A stretch of DNA of 64,000 nucleotides from Epiperipatus broadwayi (taxonomy: Eukaryota > Onychophora > Udeonychophora > Euonychophora > Peripatidae): the NCBI GenBank assembly GCA_028023455.1, contig JAQFVV010006342.1:2439001-2503000 (forward strand). The letters run 5' to 3'. Made by a program: the position numbers and the translations under genes. The notes beneath the pieces are model-generated. The model saw nothing but the letters and a program-made list of their open reading frames with translations, made no database searches and was not told where the DNA came from. This document shows positions 35,760 to 45,600 of the stretch, one piece after another; within the stretch, counting starts at the first letter, position 1, and every line of letters starts with the position of its first letter.

Positions 35760-38030
35760 GCAGCTGTGCGCATATATATAAAATACATATTTTGCGGGTT
35801 CATCCGTGTTAAAAACTTTTAATATTAATATACTGATGTTTCGACTTGGTCACACAAGCCATCCACAGAGTTATAAAAGGTAGAAAGACGGTTGTAGAAG
35901 CGCTACAATCACTGATTTGAATAAAATGTTAAAATTCCACCAATAGCAAAAAATGTTACAATTTAGGAATGTTTTTTAAAAAAATCTTTCCAAATAGGAG
36001 GAAATTTGCATGTATCATCTTGCTTATTGATACAATCTGGCCTTTTAAGTATCTCAATGGCTTCTCTAATTTTGCATTGGTAGAGATAATCACATCTGGA
36101 TATGATCCTGGTACTAGAAAAAAACAATTTTATGACCTGAATCTATAGTATGGAGTGAGAGTGCTGATGATGATGAGTGTTGTTTAACTGCATTAGCATG
36201 CTCATCTCTCCTAACACTGATGCGACGATTACTCATACCTATGTAAGAAGCTTTACAATTTTTACATGAGATTTGATAGACACCATGAGATTCAAGAGGG
36301 ATTGAATCCTTAGGCTTGGTTATTATTATATTGCTGATCTTTTGATGAGCAGAAAATGCTGTATCTATATTATAGCGTTTTAATATACGTCCGATACTGT
36401 CTGTTGTTCCTTTTACATATGGAACACAAATCCTAATAGCTGATTTATCATCTTTTTGTTTCCTATTTTGTCTATTTTGGGCTTGAAATAAGGCTTTTTT
36501 TATAAATTTGTAATTATAACTATTTGCTAATAAAACACTATTAATATGATTTATTTCTTCTTTCAGATGTGTCTCATCTGAAAGGTTAATTGCTCTATTT
36601 AAAAGAGTTTTGGCTACAGAAACTATCTGAGTTGGATGATGATGAGAATGGAAATGCAAATATCTGTCTGTGTGTGTATCCTTTCTGTAAATAGAAAAAG
36701 ATAAACTATTTGGTGTTCTGGTGACTAGAACATCAAGAAAAGGGAGTTTTCCATCAGACTCTGTCTCCATTGTAAATTTAATATGAGGATGCATATTATT
36801 TAAATGTAAGAAAAAATCATCTAATTTATTTTTTCCATGTTGCCATATGACAAAAGTGTCATCTATGTATCTGAGCCAAATGAGAGGTTTTAAAGATGAT
36901 GATTCTAAAGCAAGAGTTTCTATATATTCCATGAATAAATCAGCTATTACTTCTGAGATAGGTGAGCCCATAGGAGTACCAAAAACTTGTCTGTAATGCT
37001 GTCCATTGTATACAAAATATGTATTTAAGAGACAATGTTTAATTAAAGCAATAATATGGTCTGGTAAATTGCAACGTTGTGAGATTATATTTGAAGCTTC
37101 ATCAATTGGAATGTTTGTAAACAAAGACACGACATCAAAACTGACCAGAATGTCATTAGCATTAATTTTTAAACTTTTTAAAACAGAAATAAAATGAAGA
37201 GAGTTTTTAATATATGATTTAATAGATGGGATTGTAGGTTTAATAAAATCCGATAAGTATCTGGCTAAAATATGAGTTGGAGAACCTATTGCACTTACTA
37301 TTGGACGAAGGGGGGTATCTGGTTTGTGAATTTTTGGAAGTCCATAAAATTTTGGACAGACACAAGATTTTTCATGAGAGATTATTTTATTTTTTATCTC
37401 TGTTTCAATAGGTGATTTATTAATAATAGCTTTTGTTGTTTTTTCCAAATACGTAGTATGATCTCTTTTTGATAGTTTATAAATTTTATCATTAAGCAGA
37501 TCTAAAATTTTATTATGGTAAATGTCACGATCCATTACAACTGTAGCATTACCTTTGTCACCTGGAAGTACAACAATTGATTTGTCCGATTTTATATTAT
37601 TTAATGCTTGTCTTTCTTTCTTTGAAATATTATTTTTAGGAAGCTTAGCTTTTTTAAAATATTACAAATCTCAGCTCTAGCCAAATCAGCCGATGTAGAA
37701 TCAATTTTATCGAGAGCTGATTCAACATCACAAACAATTTTCTCAAAAGGTATCCGGGAAGGTGTTAAAGCAAAATTGAAACCTTTTTCTAATACCGAAA
37801 TTTCATCTGTAGAGAGGGCTTTCCTAGATAAATTATAAACGGTTTTTTGATTTGGATACATAATGTTTGGGGATTGTGTTCTAATTAGCATTTGCAATTT
37901 TTTCTTTTGCTTTGCTGTTACAAATTCCGAATCTTTAAACGATCTAAAACTTGCAATACGATCAAAACTAGTCCACAGTAAAGGATGTATTTTATATATA
38001 TTAATCAGTAAATTACAATGTGATAATTTA
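35760..38030 (-). mobile_element. Penelope-like retroelement, near full length
   Basis: RT and GIY-YIG endonuclease reading frames run 37990 to about 35975, followed on the minus strand by a 3' region. That region contains CTGTGGATGGCTTGTGTGACC then AAGTCGAAACATC (about 35866-35833), a hammerhead-like PLE tail with a core mutation (A6 to U). Flanking target duplications were not found. Confidence 0.8.
35975..37990 (-). pseudogene. PLE reverse transcriptase with GIY-YIG endonuclease, two frameshifts
   Basis: The main open frame (37535-36114, 473 codons) has the PLE landmarks FYGLPKIHKP (residues 63-72), SFDVVSLFTNIP (132-143), GTPMGSPIS (186-194) and catalytic YIDD (223-226). Near its end is a GIY-YIG endonuclease start (GVYQISCKNC from about 418, then SYIGMSNRR). 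The N-terminal part lies in another frame (37990 to about 37660, separated by a 1-nt shift in an A run). A second 1-nt shift in a T run near 36120 cuts off the C-terminal tail. The enzyme would nick DNA and prime reverse transcription in the nucleus. Both breaks are in homopolymers, so sequencing error must be considered. Confidence 0.88.
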
Positions 38031-38054
38031 TTTTTTATTATGTATGTTAATCAA

Positions 38055-38857
38055 AAATTGTAGAATCATATTCTAAGACCTTAGTATCATTTGTTTATTG
38101 TTATTAAGAAACTTGTATGAAAATTGTTTCTATCATCTTCTCTTGGTCACCATAACAGTAATAGAGCTTATGTTCTCTGAGCTAGATTTGAGCACAGGAT
38201 GATCCTGGTTGGCGCAAAAGAGAATTCTCTTTAAAGCCCATGCACTACCTTTAATTTTAATTTTTAGTTTACTCTTATTAGAAGTTAAGTTTATAGTTGG
38301 CCAGTACAAGTGGCCTGAGCATTGATAATAATCAGCATGTTTTAATATCCCAGTATTATTGTTTAGATTTTCTGATTATTGTTTATTCTAATGGATGAGT
38401 ATTAAGTTGGTGCATCCAAGTTATGTTTAAATAATTGCCCAAGCTGGCAAAGGTTCAATAACCTGGTCTACCGAAGACCCATTTCCAATCCAGACACAAG
38501 GTTGACTGTTGATTTCTCAAATCCAGCCACAAAATGGACTGTTGATTTATTATTCTGATTTATTTTAATTGTTGATCATTCATGACAATGAATGGTTTAT
38601 TTTGAGTATTACTGATTTTTACTTTTTGATAATGCTGGTTGATATATGATTGATGTATAGTTATTTTAGTTACTCTAAGGAGTGACTAACTGATCTCTCA
38701 GAGATTCTCTAATCTCATGCTGCCATTAAATATATCTTACTTATATATATTTTTGTAAATTATTGATATTATATTGTTGTCTTGGGAGTGATGATGATTT
38801 TCCATCACCCCAGGTACAACCTTTTCCTTCCACTTCCTACTATCCCATCCCGTTACA
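38055..38857 (-). repeat. LTR family A, minus orientation
   Basis: It starts TGTAACGGGATGGG on the minus strand at 38857 and matches 6226-6975. It is inserted 30-40 bp inside the 3' LTR of the Gypsy relic at 38863-41651. Confidence 0.65.
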
Positions 38858-38935
38858 ATATGTATGTGTATTTAAACATTCACATACATATCATTACTTC
38901 CCCCAGATTCAGAGATGAGGTTTTAATTTTGGAAC

Positions 38936-39310
38936 TTAATACAAGTTATTAGAAAACATGGGTTTTTTTAACTTTCTTTTAGCATGCTGTTGTGAATTAT
39001 GTTTCAACTCACTAGGTGCATTCTCTGGAGATGTAATTGTTTGAAAATTACAATCATTATTTTTCCTCAGGTCTATGCTAATATCTGGCCAACAAACACA
39101 ATCAAGTACTGGAGCTTTTGCTCTGCCAATATCTTGCTGACTATTATGCAGCCACTTTACTATGTGCTGCCTATCCTTGACTGGAATCAGCATACAATCG
39201 CCTTTCATAATGTAGCCTTTGCATACCAATAGTTGTTTCCTGACTTTCCATAGTTCTTTGTGAAGAAAACTGGGATGTTGATTCAGCCAGCCTTCACTAC
39301 TCTGCTTCAT
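38936..39310 (-). pseudogene. Gypsy integrase zinc-binding (H2C2) remnant
   Basis: The frame reads LHKELWKVRKQLLVCKG, then IVKWLHNSQQDIGRAKA and a C-V-C-W-P block, the HxnH...CxxC-WP pattern that precedes the integrase core. The catalytic core is missing. It directly follows the protease part, so the whole RT/RNase H segment is gone. Confidence 0.7.
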
Positions 39311-39330
39311 AATCCATTGTCTTCAGCTGT

Positions 39331-40162
39331 CTAATGAGCTACAATTTTATGATTTACTCTTGACTTCAATATGTCTTTGTACTTCATGTCCTTATGTTTC
39401 TGATCATCATGGACCTCCTTTGACTTGATTTTGTTAATTATTGGCTGCTGGAAAGACTTTTTCTCTTTGAGTATATTTATTGTACCCAAATTGATCTTAA
39501 CCCCCTTGGAAATTTTTTTTCTCTCGGGGCTATTAATTTTTTTAGTAATTTTTATTTTTATTCCCATTTCTCTGAACCAGACTCGTCCTAATATGGGGTT
39601 GATAGGAGCATGTACTACATATAGTGGTAGTACATTAATTTTGCCCTGACTTTTACATATTGGCACTTCAACTACACACTTTATTCTAATGGCATTACCA
39701 TTCATATCTAATGCCTTAGAACAGTTTTTGTATACTGGGTCTTTTCCTATACTTGGAAGTAACAGTATACCAATCGTGGATTGATATCAATGATACTCCA
39801 CTACCACTGTCTACTCGATCACACAGCTTTAGTTTCAACATAATTTTGTCATCATAGGTGGATATTTTTTTTAATATTGGTATACTGAATTGCCTGATCC
39901 TCATATGAACGTCTATGACTCTTACTTTTCTGGTTGGGATTGTTACATTTTTCTTTACACATTTTTTCCATGTGCCCTCTTTTTTATAATTATTGCAGTG
40001 TTCTCTTTTATAAAAACAATTGCTGGCTTTGTGGTCTTTTTTTCCACAGCAAAAACATATACACGGGTTTTCACTGTTAGCACTATTTTCATTACTTTTT
40101 GACCACTTTTTCTTTACAGTTTTACACACATCTGTTTGGGGTTTTTGGTAACTCTTGAACAA
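39331..40162 (-). pseudogene. Gypsy zinc knuckle and aspartic protease, broken
   Basis: The upper frame (40162-39716) holds a zinc knuckle CFCCGKKDHKASNC (CX2CX4HX4C) and the protease active site VDSGSGVSLIS. The lower frame (39705-39331) holds the flap and ILGRVWF, like the LLGRDWL end of retroviral-type proteases. A stop and frame change separate the two. The protease would have cut the Gag-Pol polyprotein. Confidence 0.75.
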
Positions 40163-40164
40163 GT

Positions 40165-40700
40165 GAATTTTTGAAATTGCTCAAGCATGAGTTTATAAGC
40201 TATCCCATGTTTTATAACCTCTTTATAATCTAAATTGCTAACAACCAATAATTGTTGTGCAAATTACCATTACACATACCAGTAAGAAATTGTTCCAGCA
40301 GGGTTTAATCTACAAAAATCCATAGATGCAATTCTTTGCTAAAGTATGTAGAGCACAATCGTAATCTTTTATACTTTCATCCCAACCTTGGTTCCGGGCT
40401 TGGAATTGCAATCTAGTGACATACCTCAAGGGTTGGGGATTAAAATGGTTTGACAGATGCTCTTTAACCTGATCGTATGAACAATCTTCAGGAGTTAAAG
40501 GTTCAGTGAGCCTGTTGGCTGCATCAATAACTCCTTTACCAGCAAACCATAATAATGAAGCAATCTTATATTTATCATCTTTAACTTTATTAATAAATAT
40601 TTTTCTACATGTTGAACGTACAGGGGTGAACTACTTGCCTCACTGACATCAAATTCACTGATTGCTACTTGCATTGCCTAGTCTTTTACCTAAATTTAAC
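40165..40700 (-). pseudogene. Gypsy gag remnant
   Basis: Broken minus-strand frames include CSYDQVKEHLSNHFNPQP and RYVTRLQFQARNQG, matching by position and wording the gag of the 59-kb copy (KLNEHFISPCPSRH, ARLTLHNRKQLKG). Several stops interrupt it. Confidence 0.6.
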
Positions 40701-41190
40701 TGTTATTTTAATTAATGGTCCGAATTAAGACTGTGACCGTGCCAATTGCTATGTCTACCTGACTTATGTTACTATATAATCCTTTACAGTGTTTAACTAT
40801 TTACATATATATAATCATTAACATAAAAAGGCCCGAAGGCATAGACAAATAATAATCAATATCAATATGACCTTTAAGAGTCCTAGCTGACTGTTCTCAC
40901 GTCCGGAAGTCAGCCTACCACACCTGAAGTCAATGTGCCACATGGTCTGCTTCAATATATATGTCCGTGTGCACAGATGAAGCTCCAAGGATCAATTGAA
41001 GTCTTGTTTTTCCGATTAGAACAGAGGCATTCATTGCATTAAATCTCCGCAATTGATTGGTCAGTCCTCTGTCCATCCACTCAGGTGATTCTTCATTTCA
41101 AAGCTCCATACAAGAATTTAAGCATTAACTTTCTGCCTTTAATTAATGAGTTACTTATAGATTGTTGTTTATCCTATAAAGGAAGTCTAA

Positions 41191-41411
41191 ACAATTCAAA
41201 ACAAAACAACACTCTCCATATAGTAGTGCCATCTTGTGCTAACAAGAGCAATCAATGGATGCCAGAAGGCTTTTGCATAAAATCCCTATCTAATGCCTAC
41301 TCATCCAATATCCCCAGACTAGTTTCTGGCTTGTGGCCTTCATCAGTGAGGAGCCTTGGATCTGAGAGCACTGCACCTAGATCTTAGTATGAGATAGTGA
41401 TCATGTGATGT
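41191..41411 (-). mobile_element. Hammerhead-bearing short retroelement (copy C), 221 bp with 14-bp TSD
   Basis: It is flanked by TAAAGGAAGTCTAA at 41177-41190 and 41412-41425, and the same LTR at 34185 shows the empty site. On the minus strand it starts AACATCACATGATC, contains the hammerhead at 41352-41311 and ends in a T/G-rich tail (GTTTTGTTTTG). The 14-bp duplication fits LINE-type target-primed insertion. It has no ORF. Confidence 0.82.
41311..41352 (-). ncRNA. Hammerhead ribozyme, core intact
   Basis: Minus strand: stem I TCCTCA/TGGGGA (41352-41347 with 41316-41311, one G-U pair) and core CTGATGA (41346-41340). Stem II is GGC/GCC around CACAA with an A-A mismatch at the base, followed by GAAA (41326-41323). 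Stem III is AC/GT with a TA loop, and C17 is at 41317. All invariant core bases are present; the short stem III suggests activity mainly in multimers, as known for minimal hammerheads. Confidence 0.68.
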
Positions 41412-42825
41412 TAAAGGAAGTCTAACTTAAATTTCTTGAATTGTTTCATTTCATTAATGACATTCTACTCTCATTAATTAAACTATATTAATTTTAGAAA
41501 ACAATCTTTTTCTAATCTTAAAGTTATAAATTTTTTACTTGCTAATTTTAAAAGAATCAGTCTTTTAAAATTCTTTAATTTATTTAACTTACTTTTTCTC
41601 CGATAGTTTATTCTTATATATGTATGTGCAGTTAAACATTCATATACATATCAAGATACATAATCAATTATAACTACACACATATGTTATTAACCATTTC
41701 TATGTTAATATTGTATACTTTACATGAGATTGCATATTAACCACTAATACCCATATTGCAATATATGTTAATAAGTCCAGAACTGCCAAAGTATTAATTT
41801 TATGAAATATTTCTTCTTAAAAAACCAACTTGTGTATGTCGTATATCCCTAACTAAGATTTTAACAATTTTTAATAATTGTCATTTGTAAGTTTATAATA
41901 ACCATACAGTAAGTTGCTAGGAAAATCACATCCATTTTACAATGATATATTGATCTAAAATTATTTTATTCATAAACATTTAACTGATTTAAGAGATCTG
42001 TAATGCTCTAAGTATATTTCAACTTCAGTGATAAAAAGGAACCAATTGCCCACCTCCACATTAATCATTAATATACGGAGATTCATTAAAAAAGTGCTGG
42101 TTACCTATGATAAACATTCGATTTTATAAAAGCTTTAAAAGACATCATAATAATACCCCCCCCCCCAAAAAAAAAAAAAAAACTGCCAGCAGTTTATTGA
42201 ACTTCATTGGCAATTTGTTAGCCTTTTACATTACCAAAATACTAAGAACATTTGGCTTAATATTTTTTTTTTAGAAGTTTAAAATATCACAACTAATGTC
42301 AGTTAGAGTTGTCATTCTACAGACTTACAGCACTGTCAGTCATTTTAGTCTTCAATTAATATTTTAATTCTAAAATCAGCTTTTTTACTATGAATACGAA
42401 AGTTTGCCAATGACATCATTATCTTTATTTTCTTTGAAATGCCCTTTATTTTATTACTAACAGAACATCACAGACTTGATTCTTTTGAGTAATTAACATT
42501 CAATTATGTCACACAATATTTTGTATAAGTTTAATTCAGATAATCACTTTCTGGTCTAATGGTCCAGGAGAAACTACTTTCTCACTATTTAAAATAGAAT
42601 TAAGATTGTTTTTAATTATGGCAGTTATCTTTGTTTTCGCTTTGGTTTCTTTACTTGCTTTATAATAATTTCTTCATTGCTAGCCTTTCTACTTTTATAA
42701 AACTTAAAACCAAAAGTTGCAATGACTAAAAAAAGTTTTGTAGACAATTTCTTCAGTACAACAGTTGAATTTAACTTGGTGTAGTAAAACAAAGAAAATA
42801 TATATATATATTATTATTATTTATT

Positions 42826-43275
42826 GTTAAAAGACAGTTGCCTTGATAACAGTTTGAAATTGTTGATTATTATTGATATTGTCTAAGTGTTGATTGGTTT
42901 TTAATGATTATTTACAAATCCATTTAGCCTTGAGCATTATCACATTTATTATTTAAGTAATACTTTAACTGAAATTTGAAAATGATAATTGCAGTTTGTA
43001 ATGTTATAATTGACTAATCATTAGTCTGCATTCAGAACAGGTTATATTTATCTGTTTAAAGAGGTTTGTTTAAACTTTCTTTGTATTAATAATTTTAATG
43101 TCTGTGGTCAAGTTGTAATATTTAATATCTATATAAATATATTGGACCTTAAATAAAAGTGGGATTCTACCATTATGGTTAAAAGGAGGTTACCTTGACA
43201 ACAGTTTGAAATTGTTGACTGTTATTGTTTTGGAATTGTCTAAGCGTTGACTGGCTTTTAATAATATGGTGTTAG
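42826..43275. repeat. Direct repeats of about 90 bp, about 350 bp apart
   Basis: The blocks 42826-42912 and 43174-43270 share 'gttaaaag', 'ttgataacagtttgaaattg' (second copy 'ttgacaacag...') and 'attgtctaagYgttga'. The interval has no ORF. The minus strand at about 43395-43370 carries CTGAAGAAGACTGTTGAAC, a PLE-tail-like motif, so these may be PLE terminal repeats. Confidence 0.55.
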
Positions 43276-43664
43276 AATAATACTAACACATTCTTTTATG
43301 CATTTTATAGAATGCAAATATAATATTTTATTATCTCATATATTCAAAAATAATTCACAGTTTTAATTGTTCAACAGTCTTCTTCAGAATTCTTTCCATT
43401 ATTTAAAAAGAAAAAAAAAACGCTTATAATTTAGGTGCCATTTTTAACAACTGGTTGCTTACATTTTAGAAAATAAGTTTTCCATTAGTATTGAATCTTC
43501 TTTTTTTCTAAATGACTACAATGAATGTACTTCAAATTTTACACTTTTAAAAAAATATACGATTTCTTAAAAAAAGTCAGTTCTTCATTTTCAAATTATT
43601 AACACATTTTTATCTATACAAGTTATAAATATATATACTACAAAAAATTTTAAGCCAATAAATA

Positions 43665-43885
43665 TCACATGATCACCATTTCTTATGCTTACTCTTAACT
43701 GTTATTAAAACAGACAAAACTCTCTATATGTATTGCCACTCAATGCAAGACAGAGTAGTCTGGGGATGTTGGATGAGTAGGGGACTAGATGGGGATTTTA
43801 TGCACAAGCCTTCTGGCAACCATTTATTACTCTGTCTTGCACTGAGTGGCAATACATATAGAGAGTTTTATCTGTTTTAAAATAA
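43665..43885. mobile_element. Deletion derivative of the hammerhead/TIR element (copy E)
   Basis: Arms 43707-43757 and 43828-43878 are inverted copies, 49 of 51 identical. The 70-nt spacer begins GTC TGGGGATG (43758-43768), exactly the cleavage triplet and stem I 3' strand of the hammerhead in copies C and D. The rest of the ribozyme is missing. Confidence 0.7.
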
Positions 43886-44824
43886 TTTTATTATTTAATA
43901 TAGTAATACAGTATTGTGTAAATTATAGTGCTGCATTAATTCAAATCTAAATAAAACAAACGGGTGGTTGTGAAATTACTATTTTTCACAGATTACAAAA
44001 CCTATAGCTATGTTTAATTAAATTATAAATAAATTTTTATTATGAATAAATTGTAGCTTAAAAATATTATTCATGTTGCAAGAAATAATTTATAGCTGAT
44101 TGAAGAACAAAAATGTTTACTATCAAAAATATACTGTTTAGAGTTCTTCAAAGTATTAAACATTTTCAATCTTAAAATACTTACCTAAATAGCAATCTTT
44201 AATGATAATAATTAAAAAACACAAATCTCAGTTTAGCTTTTTTAATGATAAATTAATAGAGAAACTGACAGCTATTTGAAAATCTATAATGCTTCTAGTG
44301 CTTTGAGATCTCAATTAATGTTTTACAATATGCAATAAAATATTAAAAGGTAAATGAAATTTTAAATAAAAACATTAATTCTTATAAAAATACAATAACT
44401 AAATAGACTGTAATTAAAAAAAATATTTTTACTGGTTTTTTTACTATTTACTCTAGACCTAAGAATTCAAATATAGTAATTGACACAATTGGCTACTTTC
44501 AATATATATCAATTTTTATATCTAATAAAAAAAAGATAACATGTGACCTGAATTTATAAGATTTATTTTTGTTTTCTATGGAAAGATATGTAATAACAAA
44601 TTACTTAATTCTTTAACTTAATATTTATTAACAATAGTGGGTTACTGGTTGACTAATACATTTGGAGTCCATCAACTTTATGATAAGCTAATATTGCTGT
44701 CATGTGAATGAAGATCTTACCATGGTGATTTATTAGCTTCCTAGATATTAAAATGATTCTAAGAATTTCTACCTGTGTTTCCAAGATAAATTATTCAATT
44801 AAAAAAATAAGCAAATAAGTTGAT

Positions 44825-44950
44825 ATTTGGGAGGTCATATGACTTTTCAGCATTACGAGTAATAGTGTTGAGCTGTGATTCATTGAACTTTAGCTCTAGA
44901 GTCCACCACTATTGCACTAAGCCATGCAGGGCAACCATTAATGAACTCTA
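44825..44950 (-). repeat. tRNA-derived SINE-like repeat, copy 2
   Basis: Minus strand: Box-A-like TGGCTTAGTGCAATAG and Box-B-like GTTCAATGAATC, with the same flanking blocks as copies 1 and 3. Confidence 0.45.
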
Positions 44951-45474
44951 ATATATAATGTTACCTACTTTATTACCAAGATATGTACAATAATCATTTC
45001 TTGAATATTTAGTTTTATATTATTTTAAAGTAATATGTATTGTAACTAAAAATAAACGGCTCAAAAGATATTAATAGAGGTAGAAAAGATTCAAATATAA
45101 ATAGTACCATTTTATACCTGGATAGTAGCTATAATAGTCATGGAACAAAAAGATTAAAATGATGAGTAGGAATAAATTAAACATATTTCTATAATTAGAA
45201 ATTAAAGATATCACAGTATCAATAATTATAAACAATAATGCCTGTAGACTAGTCATTTAAGGTGTCTGACCTATTTCAAACCCTAGTTAGGCAGGCATTG
45301 TATCCTCAATAAACAAGTAGATCAAACTATAAGCAATTATTATTCAGAACAAACTATTATAACTCAGGTATATGGAAATCAAGTGAGTGAGTACACTGGT
45401 AACTCAATCAAATATCTCTCAATATATCCAACTGTAGATTTTACTCACTCTTATCTCTTGGTTGGATCTCAAGT

Positions 45475-45600
45475 GCATATCTACGTGAACAACAAGTGAA
45501 TATGGTCTATCAGGGCGCCACTAGGTTAGCTGGACCTAGACAAAGTTATATTTATAACTTTTTCACATGTACCGGGTTTGAATCCCTTTTTGGTATTTTA
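45475..45600 (+). repeat. tRNA-like (SINE-head) sequence
   Basis: TAGGTTAGCTGG (Box-A-like, near 45512) is followed about 50 nt later by GGGTTTGAATCCC (near 45577), a good Box B with a T-arm-like palindrome. The cloverleaf cannot be fully paired by eye, so it is more likely a SINE head than a tRNA gene. Confidence 0.35.

Larger units (their letters stand above)
38863..41651 (-). mobile_element. Ty3/Gypsy-like relic lacking RT, with LTR family C
   Basis: Minus orientation: the 5' LTR (41651-40747) ends ACATAGCA and is followed by the leader TTGGCACGGTCACAGTC (40744-40728). Then come gag, zinc knuckle, protease and integrase zinc domain, a polypurine stretch GGGGGAAG near 38900, and the first 35 bp of the 3' LTR (38897-38863), which match the 5' LTR start at 41651. 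RT and RNase H are deleted. The 5' LTR carries a 221-bp insertion (41191-41411), and LTR A interrupts the 3' LTR. Confidence 0.75.
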
